A stretch of 64,000 nucleotides of DNA from Blasia pusilla (Eukaryota > Marchantiophyta > Marchantiopsida > Blasiales): contig CM114274.1 in NCBI GenBank assembly GCA_050084515.1, forward strand, positions 26,350,001 to 26,414,000. The letters run 5' to 3'. The notes beneath the pieces were generated by a model. It made no database searches. It was not told the DNA's origin and was given only the letters and a program-made list of their open reading frames with translations. Within the stretch, counting starts at the first letter, position 1, and each line of letters begins with the position of its first letter. Of the stretch, positions 36,601-49,400 are shown piece by piece. The position numbers and the translations under genes were made by a program.

Positions 36601-37014
36601 CAAGGTCACCCATTAGCTTACCTTAGTAACAGTTTCTCGGCTTGGGGATGCTTTTCCTACATCCAAAGACTCCTCAATGTCATGTAGTGATGGACTCCTC
36701 CTACCCATTTATTTCCGCTTCATTCCATCACATCGGGTTAGGATTGCAAGTTAAGGTTTAGATGTGTAGAAGATTTAGAAGAATGAAAACTTGTTGGAAG
36801 AGATAATGAGAATAAATGCACGACTTTACGAAATTGTGCTTTGCTCCTACATAACCACGCCTTCCATTGGGATTGGGCTTCTCCACCTTCCAACGATTGG
36901 CCTTCACACGCTTAGATTTGTTTTGTCCTTTGGGAGACAACCAATATGATTTCAAACTTTCCCAACTCTTAGGATTCACATCTGGAGGAGAGGGGCATTC
37001 GGGAGAATACCCTG
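36601..37014 (-). other. Minus-strand frame of unknown nature, left half
   Basis: The frame 36,979-36,758 reads NPKSWESLKSYWLSPKGQNK and a Lys/Arg-rich stretch. On the other side of the 37,015 hairpin a related acidic frame (37,342-37,037) follows the same strand. Together they may be one gene, possibly an accessory protein of the neighbouring CACTA element (weak inference from proximity). Confidence 0.3.
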
Positions 37015-37065
37015 CCTCTTCAATCGAGCCCTCTCTCTAAGAGAGAGAGGGCTCGATTGAAGAGG
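37015..37065. repeat. Perfect hairpin, 24-bp arms, 3-nt loop
   Basis: Left arm 37,015-37,038, centre AAG, right arm 37,042-37,065, fully complementary. The outer part is CCTCTTCAATCGAGCCC and the inner part a CT/AG run. It sits inside minus-strand reading frames, and a stop is created at its centre. Confidence 0.95.
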
Positions 37066-38864
37066 ATGTGGATTCTTGGAGAGAGTTTTGCAAATACTCA
37101 CTAAGTTCATCCCCCGTGTGTTCATGGTGGGCATCAATATCCCGATGCAGAACTTTCAAATCTGTATGTGTTTGTTTAGAAACATCAACAACGCTGATGT
37201 CTAAGTGTTGATGCACTGCAACCTTCACTTCATCGTACCAACTACTTTTTCGGTCACAACCATATACTATCTCACCCTCTGTTATGACCTCAACCAAAAG
37301 TTTAGCCCACTTCGCTCTCGAATCTTGCTGGCCGCCTTCCATGCATTAATACTACTTTCTCTTCATCCGTTTAATAGATGATTCTACACAAACAATTTCC
37401 CACTTCTACACTCTAGAAAAATCAGAATCCATCTCCTTACTACATGGTACAATAAGACATAATAGGCAACATTAATACAATGAATCATCTTACCAAGTGG
37501 ACCAGGTTGGTGATCAGTTGGTCGAACCTGTGGGGCAAGTCCAAGATTTGGAGCAAAGAAATGTCCACCAAAGAAGTCGCGGGGTTGGCCCCATCTAGGA
37601 GGAATAGAACCTGCATGCCAAAATTTAACGTACATCAACAATCTGCTTTAGAAAACTCTTGGAGCCCTAAAACATGACCCCTTTTCCAAACTTCTAACTT
37701 CATGAAACATTATGGGAGGTGTTTAAGATCATTTTGAGTACCTGAAATGCCCAAAGGCCATTGTGTGGGCATCTAGAACCTTGGGTACATTCCCATGAAT
37801 CGGCCATTGTAGGACTCCGGGAAGATGGGAAAGTGGGTCCTTCTCACTTTCTTGTTGCTTCTTGCCTAGACTAGGACGCTATTGCCAAAAAAATTCATCA
37901 AAGTGAGTCATTTTAGTATTTGCAAGAAAGAAGCTATGAACAAATAAAGTATGCACTATGCAAGTATTCCAATATTTGCAAAAAGGAGACTTGTTACTTA
38001 CACATTCTTCACTTGCCTTGCCTCGATTATTCTTCTGCCTTAATGGAGACTTCCCTTTGGCTACTCCTTAAGGGTAGTTCTAAACCTATTCTAAACCTTA
38101 AGGGAAAGATTGTTGAGGTGTTGCATCGTAGTCTTTATCAGACTCACTATTACTACTGAACCCTTTCTCTGCATCATTTGATGAGTCCTCCGACGTAATT
38201 GTTTTATGTGCAACACTTTGAGTATTATACATCTTTGGAGTTGATGGACAAGCACCCTCGCTGGTTCTTGCACTCTTTTGAAGAACATGATTTTTAAGAG
38301 GTGGAAGAACTCTCCTTCAAACCAAATTGATAGCCAATCCATTCAATGTTCGTAAGATTATAGTCACAAAGGATGAAAACTAGAACCTGCTTAAAGTAAG
38401 TCCACTAAAGTGCAAGCTCAAAGAGTACTTCTCATCGTAACTCCTCCCCAAGTTTCCTTGTTGCCTCTCTCACAAAAGCCACACGCTCCTCACGTAGTTG
38501 GTGGTATTTACTGCAAGGACTCTCCTCTACAATGCGGATCTTGTCATCAGTCTTAGAGTCTCTGCCCACCTCCGATGGCATGATCATTCAAACGCTAATG
38601 CAATCGGACCCGATGTAGAACTACTAATAAGGTCCAATTGTAAGTACTTCTATGGGAATTTATTTCTCAAAAAAAATATATGTCATCAAATTGGGTAAAG
38701 TACCTGAAACACGTAGATTCAAAATCCCAAAAACACTTTTAGAAAAGTCAGAGTTCACAAGTCCAAGACATACTATTATCATTGAAAATCCTCCTCACTT
38801 AGAACCTTACAAGGTAAAGTTGTTGACCTACTTCTATAGAATAATACCAAAAGGCATGAACTGA
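37066..38864 (-). other. CACTA-adjacent region, unassigned
   Basis: A 101-codon minus-strand frame (37,342-37,037; contains AKLLVEVITEGEIVYGCDRK) and another of 83 codons (38,342-38,091) are the only notable frames. Neither is recognised. The rest is AT-rich with nothing identifiable. The 3' end of the CACTA element should fall here or to the left. Confidence 0.3.
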
Positions 38865-41800
38865 CTATTCATCTTGACTATATGAGCTACTATTTTGCTC
38901 TTTCTCATCCTCAGATGTAGGAGCCTCATACAGTTCTTCATCTCCATCCTCTATATTGTTCGTAGTGCAATCCATATTTGCTAGTGCTATTTTTGCATCT
39001 GATAGTCGTATTTCCCCAACCAATGTTACGTCAAGAACTTCACTCTCTAGTTGTGTATGAGCATCAAATCCTTTAGGTTGTAAGCTATCATTTCTTGATA
39101 GGTCTATACTCTCCCCAACTACCCTCCTTGATCGTGCTTGTTTTTGCACAACAACTTTCCATCCTGCCCTATCTTCTACATCTCCATACAATACTTGCTC
39201 TACTTTGCTAGGAAAAAAAATTGATCATAATTCAAGTGCAAGAATTTTCTAAAGTTAGCTAGTAGGAACCATTCTCATCATAAAGCATGGTGGGTTCTCG
39301 GGAGCCATTTTGATTGAAACCATTTTGCCCTCATCAAGATAATTGGCTGCTCTAAGCGGCCATGATCCATAATTAAAATATCATACAAGAGGCCAACATA
39401 AGGCATGTGATGGTTTGCAATGGCTTCCTCCGATGGATGAGATTCAAAGATTAATGCAATCCCCGAATCAAAGGTTGTGTAATCACTTCCATCATCTACT
39501 CTAAAATGGTTTCCGTAAGCTTTCATCTTTTTTTATGACAAGTAAAACCGAGAAGGTGGGACTGAAAATTTTATAACCATGTCATCAAGAGCATGGGCGG
39601 AAGCTATCCATTCTATGGTCTTCGGACGGATCCACTTAGAGAATGTGGAATCCCCATTGCCCTCCTCTATGAACTTCCTGCACAATAACCACTAATGACA
39701 CACTTTTAAAAACCTGCACCCTCCATTATGTACAAAAGGTAGCTACTTCTTCATGGCTAAATAACCTTATTCGATAGAATAGAAAGGATAGAAGGAAAAT
39801 AGATGGAAAGGGCATAACAACATAACACTAGTACTTATTCCAACCACATTGTGAAACATTCACTATTGTGGAGCACATATGCATTTGCCACTTCAAGAAG
39901 TTCATAGCTCATTTGACGCTTGGTCCCGACACCTTCTAACACTTCACCAATAACTCCTTTGTCCTCGCTCGCATCCCAAACTCTTGTTCGTATGACATCA
40001 TAGTTTTGCATGTACTCGGTGATGAAACCAAGAGCTTCATCAAGTAGATATCCTTTGGCCATAGAGCCTTTTGGTCTAGCACGTGATCTGACGTAATTCT
40101 TCAATACATCCAAGTATCTCTCCATAGGGTACATCCACCAACATGGAACATGGCCACAAATATCAAGCTCTTCAACCAAATGGACAAGGAGGTGAGTCAT
40201 CATGTCAAATAAGGAAGGGGGAAAGTGTATCTCCATGAGGCAAAGTGTGGTAGAAATGTCTTAACACAAAGGCATCAACAAATTCTAGACGTGCGCATGA
40301 TAGTCATCCTCACTGAGCTTTTCAGGAGTCTTCGCAAAAAAAATGGTAATAGTCGTTGCATAAAAATATGATGGTCGTGGGACTTAAGTGCACCCACATT
40401 CTTCCGTAGAAGATGTTTATGTAAAGCACTAGCATAACCGCTAAGAACATTCAAACTTTGTATCCTAACGTCAAATACCTTAACCTCCTCAGGGGTAAGT
40501 ACGTAATTTGCCTTTGGTTTTAACTTGATGGATGCTCTACTAGGATGCGCTTGAAGCCACAAGTGACGTCTAATTCCCCTAACCTCCAAGTGTTGCCTAA
40601 CTTGAAGTGAGTCCTTGTTTTAGATACCAAACAAGGTTTTCAATATATTGTCTGCAATATTTTTCTCACAATGCATAATGTCAAGGGTATGAAAGATCAA
40701 TAAATCAAGAAGGGATCATCTGAATTTAGGGTTCATCCATGCACTCAACAAAGGAACCACTATCAAGATCCTACCAACACAATTACCACAAGAAATGGAA
40801 TTTCAAAGTAGAAGAAGAATGAAAAATGCAAACATCTTCATTAGGTTTTACTCACCTTCCAATAAGGAAATTTGAATATAATGCTCTTTCGTTGGACCCC
40901 ATACACTTTGTAGGGATCAACTAGAATCTGCTCACCCCTCTTGTGCCTAGGTCTTGGCGTTTCATCAAATATCTTTTTCATTTCAGCCCATCTAAATATG
41001 TCATGACTCGTCACACGTTTGGGCATTGGAAAATTTTCAATATGTTGATTGAAAAGATGCGCAAATTGGATCTTCCAATAAGGATGATTCCTATCTTTAT
41101 GCTGTCGGTGGCCTTGAAATGTTGGCTTATGCAAAGGTTTAGAATAATATGAATCTACTTGTGGTCCACACACCACGCATGCTAGTTTTCCCTTGGTACA
41201 TTGGCCATAGATCTCACCTAGCCCAGGATAGTCACTGATAGTCCATATAATCATGGCTCTAAGAAGGAACTTATCTTGGCCTTCAAGATGAGAACTATCA
41301 TATGCAACAACTCCTTTCCAAACAAGTTGTAACTCATTTATAAGTGGAGCTAGATACACATCTAAGTTATGAGAAGACACTGACTCCTTACCAGGAAAGA
41401 TCAAAGCCAATTGGACAAAGACGTTTTTTGTACACAACCATGGTGGAAGATTGTAGTTCACCAAAATGAACTCTTGTCCCTAAAAGGATTTACTCCATCT
41501 AAAGCGAGCCCTAATCAATAATTACGAGACTCGTTCATAAACTATGGCCAACAGTGATCTATATCTTTCCATTGTCGATAATCTCCAGCATGACATACCT
41601 TACCATTGCTACTTTTATTTTCTGATGTCCATTTCATTAGTTTGGCGATGGTCTTACATCTATACATACGTTTTAGCCGCGTGATAATTGGAAAGTGTCT
41701 GAGAACCCTCACAACAATCTTTGTTTTCCCTTGCACTTTATATCGAGGGGAATTGCACTTTGAGCAATTCAACAAGTCCTTATGCTCTCCATCGAAGAGC

Positions 41801-42150
41801 ATACAACCATTGGGACAACAATGGATTTGAATGTAATTCAAACCCAACTTAGTGATCAATGTTTTGGCATCATAGTGGTATCTTGGAACCACATTCTCAT
41901 TGGGCATGACTTGCACTGCCATGAATTTTAGGATCTAATCCACAACAATAGTTGAGACATTGTGAGTACCACATATGTTTAAGAACAACATGGTGAATGC
42001 AAGTTTGCTAGTTTTAGAACCCGTAAATAAGGGTTGACAAGCATCCCTTAACATCTTAGATTATGTATCCCATTCCTCCTTACCTTCTTCCCTTTCAGAT
42101 TCGTCTACCCATAGTCTTTGAGGAGAGTAACAAATAGAGAGATAGACATG
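38865..42150 (-). mobile_element. CACTA (En/Spm) transposon, TNP2-type transposase relic
   Basis: Cut-and-paste transposase of the plant CACTA superfamily. Minus-strand order from about 42,060: CQPLFTGSKTSKLAFTMLFL, IQIHCCPNGCMLFDGEHKDL (41,922-41,542), the Transposase_21 core with NLPPWLCTKNVFVQLALIFP and CVVCGPQVDSYYSK (41,464-40,841), and SHDHHIFMQRLLPFFLR. Then comes the DUF4218-like WWMYPMERYLDVLKNYVRSR (40,236-39,835). The DUF4216-like KAYGNHFRVDDGSDYTTFDS (39,526-39,278) and an acidic tail ending at 38,865 complete it. A GTGAGT donor after FKFPYWK (about 40,853) suggests an intron to about 40,720. Stops near 41,470-41,520 and other shifts show it is dead. TIRs were not found. Confidence 0.9.
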
Positions 42151-42489
42151 GCACAAGAGGAAGCCATTTAAAACCAAGCTTACACGTGTCTAAAATGTTG
42201 GCGTGTTTATCTCATAGGCATTGGATTTCTTTCAACATGCTAGAGTTATGCGCGTGAGAAATGCTCATAAAGTATGCCTCAAATTTTGCTATAAATATAT
42301 ATTTTTCAACTGAGTTTGGGACGAGTGGGTTGAATTTTCTTTCACGTGAGCTCTTCCTTGAGTTTGTACTTAACCTCGTACAAAGATGTAGCATCCGTGG
42401 GTTTAGTTTCGTTTTGTGTGCGTCTTCCTAATGATCTCCTTTCAAGGTTACCAAGCTTATGCGATCATAATCATATATTGTATAGTTTA
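42151..42489. other. Flank upstream of CACTA transposase
   Basis: No recognised gene. May hold the 5' non-coding end of the CACTA element, but no CACTA-type terminal repeat could be paired. Confidence 0.3.
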
Positions 42490-42970
42490 TGTCGTATAGT
42501 AAAATAATCCACTCTGTAAACTCCTATCTCATTGAGTGTTAGATAGAGTTTGTTAGTATTAAGTAAATTAGCTTACAAAAATGTATTTTTCATGTTTCAA
42601 CCTCTTGAGGGTGGCTCATTTATGCTCCAACTTTAGGAAAAGAGATAATAAGTAAGATATAGGAGTATCAAAGTAAAGTAGTGGGGTTGGTGTATTAATG
42701 AAAGAAAAACAAAAGTAGTCTTGGTTGGTGGCTAGGATAGTTGGGGTAGTTTGGAGGATATGAAGTGAGTTGATGAGGATATTTTAGAGAAGATATCATA
42801 TAATCTACTTGTGTCAAAATAGGATTGGCTAAACCTTGAAAGAAAGCCATGTGACACAAGATAAGATTAGTCCTATTTTGTATTCTTATGGATTCTTTGA
42901 GAGTATATAAAGAGGAGGAACCTTCAAAGGTTCATCACTTTTTACTTGATTTCTTGAGTCTCCTTTATTA
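42490..42970 (+). repeat. 5' part of LTR family R2
   Basis: Begins TGTCGTATAGTAAAAT like the complete copy at 50,461 and aligns for about 480 bp, through a TATA box (GAGTATATAAAGAGGAGG, about 42,902-42,919) and the following leader. It diverges near 42,965. Truncated LTR. Confidence 0.82.
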
Positions 42971-43420
42971 CTCTCACTAGAATAAATATGTGGTTTTTAT
43001 GACTAGACTTCAAATGACTCACCAAAAGAATGACTCAAATTATGACTAAAATGGTTTAGTCCTCAAATTTATGTTTACACAACTCACATAGTTATATGCT
43101 TATTACTAAAGTAGTTATCAACACTCTTTAGTCAAGACTAGTCGTACTTGTTTCACTTGATTAGTAATACTAAGTCATGAAGAACGACTTATGTGTTTAG
43201 TGATTTCACACTCTAATATTACCGTAAATTTATTTGTTTGTTTGTTTTATATATATATATATACACCATACATTCTTGGGGTTGCCCCTCAGGATCAAAT
43301 TTGAAAATTCTTGGACCCTTGGTTCACGGAAAAGGGTACTAAAAGAAGGCTCAAGAATGAAGAGGGGAAATTTGGGTTGGATTGTTCTACATCTCTATGC
43401 CATTTTCATCTAATAATGGA
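42971..43420. other. AT-rich spacer with (TA)n
   Basis: A short AT microsatellite lies at about 43,249-43,263. Several ATGACT / AGTCAT-like words occur at 42,990-43,190, reminiscent of subterminal transposon repeats, but no ends could be confirmed. No gene. Confidence 0.4.
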
Positions 43421-44470
43421 CTTAAATTTTCTTCCCACCATTGGATGGTGTTGAAACTTGGCACCACCTAAGGCCATAAATCCCTCCATATCTTCAATAG
43501 TTCAAATCTGCCTAGTAAGTCCCTCATACTCAAACAAAAAATGGAAGACCTTTTTTAGGGTTTATGATTTTTAATTCTATGTGTGATTGGTCATTTGAAG
43601 TTTTTTTTCTTTTCTATGTGTTCCTGGATGATGGCTTCCATCCTCGGAAAGTTTCATGATTTTGGTCCCCTTATGGAGGGTTGAGGATAGAAAAAGAGGG
43701 GTCAAGAAGGAGGAAAAGGCCTTACGTATGACTCTTTCGAGTGGTTGTGGGATGTTCTTGTTATCATGGAGTTAACGTTTATTTCCAGCATTGGATGGTG
43801 CTGAAACTTGGCAATACCCAAGGCCATAAATCCATCCACAAATTTAACGGTTTAGATCTTCTAGGAACCTCCCCATGCTCCAAAAAAAAATGGGAGACCT
43901 TTTTAGGGTTTACGAATTGTAATTCCGTGTGTGATTGGTCATTTGAAGTTTTTCCTTTTCCTATGTGTTCCTAGATAATAGCTTCCATCATGGGGAAATT
44001 TTCATGATCTTTGGTCAGCTTGTGGAGGGTGGAGTATCGAGAAAGAGGGGTCAAGAAGGAGGAAGAGGGCCTTAAGTAAGACTCTTTACGAGTGGTTGTG
44101 GGATTTTCTTGTTATTATGGAGTTGAATTTTCTTCCCACCATTAGATGGTGCTGAAACTTGGCACCACCTAAGGCCATAGACTCCTCCACAACTTCAATG
44201 GTTCAGATCTCTCAATTAGCACCCCGTTCTCAAACCAAAAATGGAAGACCCGTTTTAGGGTTAACGATGTTTAATTCCATGTGTGTGTGGTCATTTGAAG
44301 TTTTTTCTTTTGCTTTGTGTTTTTGGATGATGTTTGCTACCTTGGGGAAAGTTTCACGATTTTTGGTCTCCTTGTGGAGGGTGGAAGGTAGAAAAAGTGG
44401 GGCTAAGAACTAGGAATCTGGCGAGTGGTTGTGGGATTTTCTTGTTATCATGGAGTTAAATGTTATCATG
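43421..44470 (+). repeat. 350-bp tandem repeat, 3 units
   Basis: Landmark words recur at spacings of 349-353 bp: GATGGTGTTGAAACTTGGCA (near 43,445; GATGGTGCTGAAACTTGGCA near 43,795 and 44,148) and GGAAGACC-type words followed by TTAGGGTT (near 43,542, 43,891 and 44,244). Units differ by scattered substitutions. Short open frames inside are unlikely to be genes. Confidence 0.9.
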
Positions 44471-45058
44471 GACTTAAATAAGAGGTTTGGGCTGACCTTT
44501 AATATATGTTTTTATATCCTATAGCTTAATCGCATGGGCTTTCATATGTCGTGGCGTATCTATATTTTTTAGTTGTAACGTTAACCAAGTCTAAGTAGCC
44601 AATATGTTTAGGTGGTTTATTTTCCATTTAGTCTAGGAGGCTGAAGAAATGACAACACTCACTTTAACACTCACATGGATGGGAAAGTGCCTATGTCTAT
44701 GTTTATGTCAACGTTTGGGTTTTCGGTTGATATGGTATGTTGAGTCTTTTGTGGCACACATGATTACTTTGGAAACTTGGCGCTTTGTTTGGACTCATGT
44801 TTTGGACTCCATTTTGGTTTGGAAGGCCTAGACTCAGGGGTCCTATTCCCGTGTGGACATTTTTGTGAGTGAGGAAATTGAGAAAAAGAGAGGGAAAGGT
44901 TCCAAAAAAAGATTGCACGAGGGGCATGGAGGGTGCGTCCACTTTGGAGCTTATAGAGCATTGAGGATGAAAGCTCGGAGTTAGCGTGTTGTTGAAAACT
45001 TGTAGAAATGAGAAGAACATCGGCGTTGCAGAAATCTTGAAGAAATCAGAAAAATGTG

Positions 45059-45060
<2 letters not shown>
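44471..45060. other. Spacer before CT microsatellite
   Basis: No gene recognised. A short direct repeat of TGTTATCATGGA-like words borders the end of the 350-bp array. Confidence 0.35.

Positions 45061-45153
<93 letters not shown>
45061..45153 (+). repeat. (CT)n microsatellite, 93 bp
   Basis: Uninterrupted CT dinucleotides. On the minus strand they give an artificial Arg-Glu repeat. Confidence 0.99.
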
Positions 45154-45157
<4 letters not shown>

Positions 45158-45740
45158 GTTAGGACCTATGTGCTTGTGACAACAGATAGGTCCTAAAATT
45201 CATAACAATCACAAATGTTTGGAGTTGTGATTGTGTGTGCTACAGCAGAAATCTAGGGATGGAGAAGATGACATTTCCAACTAACTAGCTATTTTGCACG
45301 TGAGAGAGTCATAAAGTAGTTCCAATTATAGTCTTGTGCGATAGATCTCGCCCTCTGATTGGATGGTGCTAAAGATTGGGATGGATGCAGAGGCAGGAAC
45401 AAATGAAGAAAGTAACACGTAACATGAGGAAGACTCTCATAAAGAGCGAGTGTTGATGCGCAGCTTCTAGTTATCAGCCAAGGAATTCTGGAGAACAAGA
45501 TAAAGCTAGCCTGATTGATGTGAATCCTCTAAAGCCGACGCTTCACGGTGCAACAGCTTTGGGCGGTTAATATAGGCTATTGAACTTGATACACGGCTCA
45601 TTGATCCTAGCTTATCAAGTAGACATAGGAGTGCTCCATGTATGCACAAGGCATGTGCAAAACGATGTTAGCTTTAAGGCGGAACAAGCCTCCAACATGT
45701 CGGAAATTAACGGATTTCCTTACAACTTCCTAAAAAATCC
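45154..45740. other. Spacer leading into palindrome cluster 1
   Basis: No gene recognised on either strand; no palindromes of the 27-bp family before 45,746. Confidence 0.4.
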
Positions 45741-45745
45741 GCTGT

Positions 45746-46245
45746 GCAACCCGTCGGATCCTGACTTGTTGTATTGGTTGCTTTTTTTCTTATCAGCTTA
45801 ATTAGGCAGAGTTCCAACTGATAAGCAACACGTCAGAACCCGACGGGTTGCTCACCATCAAAGTTACAATTGTAGTAGCTCTACAACTTCGTCAAAAAGT
45901 TCTCGAGAAACCCTTCGGATCCCAACGGGTTGTACTGATTGCTTTTTTCCTTATCAACTTAGGCAAAGTTCTAGCTGATAAGCAACCCGTCATCAAAGTA
46001 ACAATTCAAGTAGTTGTACAACTTCCTAAAAAATTCCCGTGCAACCTGTCGGATCCCAACGAGTTGCATTGGTTGCTTTTTTCCTTATTTGCTTAGGCAG
46101 AGTTCTAGCTGATAAGCAACCAATCAAATCTAACGGGTTGCTCATCAGCAAAGTCACAAGTCTATGAGCAACCCGCCGGGTGTCGACGGGTTGCAAATCA
46201 TGTCTCTACACAATTCTTCCAACCCGTTGGAATCCGACGGGTTGC
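45746..46245. repeat. 27-bp palindrome family, cluster 1 (7 copies)
   Basis: Copies start at 45,746, 45,825, 45,907, 46,041, 46,116, 46,168 and 46,219; a half copy lies near 45,985. The consensus arm is GCAACCCGTCGGA, followed by one centre base and the reverse complement of the arm. The copy at 45,825-45,851 is exactly 27 bp with near-perfect arms. Part of the cluster is itself a tandem repeat of about 155 bp (words such as GGTTGCTTTTTTCCTTAT and AGTTCTAGCTGATAAGCAAC recur). Confidence 0.92.
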
Positions 46246-46495
46246 ATGTGTAAACCTACAGTCTACAACATAAAAAATAAATAGAAATTAGTAATTTGGA
46301 ACACACTAGGATTTGATTTGAAGCCGATCTGAGTGGGTATTCATTTTAAACCACCCAAGACTGCGTCGTCCTCCACTTGAGCGACCTCTTCATGCACTGA
46401 AGGTTGAAGAGCTCGTCTTTGCTCCCTCCACTCAGCACCAAGAAACACCCCCTGTCACTGAAATATGCGTCCGCAAAAGAAAACAAGAGAGGGAT

Positions 46496-49400
46496 CTAGT
46501 CATAAGTGAGAGCGACATTCCAATCTGGGACGGTGTCGGATGGATTTTCATTCCACAATCGATATCCATAAGGCAAATCTACAATTATTATGTCCACTTC
46601 CACCTCCTTAGCTACCCCATGGACCGTCCATGGGACATGCCCATTTTGGAGAAGTTTTTGCCCAAGCACGGTCAACTTCTCGATTTTAGCTGTCGACTCA
46701 TGAGTAAAAAAACTTTGTTGTTTATCAAGGAGGGAAGTTTGGTAGAGCAAGATAGTGATCGTGCTCGTAGTATCCCTATGCCCAACTAATGCTGAAGTAG
46801 TGTATTCCACATCCTTACTAAATCGTGCGGAAAATTTTTGGCGCCTCCTGCTTTCGCTTCTCGCGAGTTTGTTGCCAGCCTGTTGGTGTGTCTGTTACTT
46901 CAGACTCCACAAGAGTTTTTTTGTTCGGCTCTCTAGTCCGCCCCTCTTGTCTAGAAGATTCTGCCTTTGAATGTCTCGACCCCTTCGCCTTGGTTTTCAT
47001 GCCTGCAATCGATTTATCCTTGGCAGTCACTCCCTTGGAGACCAACTCGGTTATCTCGATGGCTTGTTACTCCGCATCTCCTTCAAAATATTCTCCAACC
47101 TTCACGAAGTTCGGGATGTCGTCCGTGCTAGTGACGATTGCATCATACACAACGTGCAGGTTCTTGTCGGTCATTTCTTTTGGGTCGTTGAAGTCTAACC
47201 AGATTGGATAATTCAACACTTCCCACTCGGACATATCCTACCCCATCTCCATGTCGTACATGGAGAATTCTTCTCCACTAGGAGGAAAAGTCCACAATTT
47301 GCATGCTCTTGAGTATTTGCACCAGGTCCTTGTATTCACACAGTAGATCAGGTATCAACATACCATCCGTTGGGCAACTCTTTTCCGGGATATCTCTACC
47401 GCTTATTCTTGAAGATCTTGGTTCTTTTTAGCGAAATGCCGCTTTCTAGCGTCAATTTCCTCGTCGAGATCTGCTTGAGAGAGGATGTGATTCTTGAACA
47501 TAGTTCGGAAGCCTTGGTTTTTTTTCCGGCTTATCCCAAATGTCATCCAACCACAACTCATAATCCTCAGCAGCCTCTAGGTTGGCCTCCTCTCGAACTG
47601 GCTCAATCTTTTTGAGCTCCGCTTGAAGACTATCGATCATCGACTTCCCAAGTAGACGTTGTGCATCCCACAAAGACCTTTCTCTCAGCCAATGAGAGAT
47701 CACAAGGTCTGATACCCTCAGAGGATGATGTGTCACCCATTTGTGTGCCTCAGTCCCCTGGAGACTAATTTTCATCAGTCAGATCCGCCTAAATTTGGAT
47801 ATATTTGAAAGTGCAAACCTGTGGACGCGGTCTAACGAGACCTTTTCCCCAATTTGACCCTGTGGGTCTTTGTCCCTCTACCTCTGCCGTTGAATGATCG
47901 CCTTTAACTCCTTGTAGAAGTCTTGGTGGAGATCTAGGTTGAGGATGGCAATGTACCGCTACATCTTACACGTAGTCTATTTGGTGGCTATTGAGACAAC
48001 ACCCTAAATGAACTTTGATCACTCCAATGCGAAAACGTTTTCCCTCCGCTCCTTCTCCAATGCGACACTTTTCTTGGCTACCTCGATTTTGGACTAGCAC
48101 AGAATCGTGACCGCCGCATATTGGGAGATGTATGTATTTGCCCAAGTCTTATTCTTGATTTGTGCACCCTTCGCGAGCATCTCATCCACTCACTCTTGCC
48201 CAAGTTATCCTTTGTACTCCGCCGGGTGTAAGCAACTTCTTGACTCTATCCCAATTTTGGATCCAATGATGCATCACGTTCCCTTTGGGACAATCTTGCA
48301 AATCGTCAAGATAAAGTGAGATTTATGCCCCAATGCAATCCGTTGGTTTCCGTCAGGTTGCACACAATATGACAAAAGGATCGTGTGCCGACTCATTGCA
48401 ACCCGTCAAACTCCGATGGGTTGCAACAATATCCAAGAGAAAGCCCATGCAATAGGTACAATGTAGTTTCTGCAACCCACAAGACTTCAACATGTTGCAC
48501 AACTTTGTGCATATGCAAACAATGTGCAACTTAGAAAGTGGATACAAAATTATCTTGTGGCAACCCGTCGGACTTTGACAAGTTGCCACACGCTGGAGCG
48601 ATATCAATCAAAATACCTTAAGGCAACCTTTCCAAGTCCGACAAGTCGTTGTATAGTGTCCTAAATTGCCCATGGAAGATCCGATGGTTGCCGCTATGTT
48701 GTTGTATGATTCCAAACAAAATCCAGTAAGCTTAATTGGGCAACCCATCGGAGTCCAATGGGGTCTTGTATTGTGTCTGATGGGTTGCCGCTCTGACCAA
48801 CGATTAACTGCAAAAAACTCTAGAAAATTGAAATGGGCAACCCGTTAGACTCCGACGGGTTGCAGCAAGCTAAAAGATATAAGAAAGAAAATGAAACACT
48901 TACGTATTCATTGAGTGCATCGCCATATCCATCGTGGCCATGTGATGTGGAAAGGGATGGAGGATGACTGCCCTCACGCAAAAATGCGCCTCCAATGAAT
49001 TTGGGCGCTCCTATGCAAATTGGGACCACGCCTTGAACCTGTGGTTCTCATCCCAGATTAAGAAATATAGGTGAATCATCCAGATGATTCAGTTCCTTCG
49101 ACAGCTCTCCTAAACTCCGCGACTTGTACTCTCCAAAATGTGTCCAAATTCTCTAGGTCTTCTTCCGTCACAAGAGACTGCGTTCCATGTTCATCATAAG
49201 ACTAAACGTAGAACAGAGGGTAGTTGTCGACGTAAGATGTTGTGGCAACCGACTGCTTCAACTTTGCAATGTCCTCATTGGACTCAATTTCTCAGGCGTA
49301 CTCCATGGTCTGAAGTCGACAAAGAGGAATTTTAGGTGACTTGTGGCCGTCCACCACCGCCATCTGCTTTACAACCTGAAAAAAGATCGAGATCGTCAAT

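Noticed and set aside
42975-43202. Small non-autonomous CACTA element starting CACTAG and ending TTTAGTG
   Set aside because: Terminal words match weakly and the flanking triplets (TCT and ATT) are not a duplication.
44703-45155. 150-codon minus-strand protein with Arg-Glu repeat
   Set aside because: The repeat is the translation of a CT microsatellite, and the rest has no recognisable content.
47370-48320. Plus-strand genes in 47.4-48.3 kb
   Set aside because: The plus-strand frames are shadows of a more coherent charged, coiled-coil-like minus-strand series.
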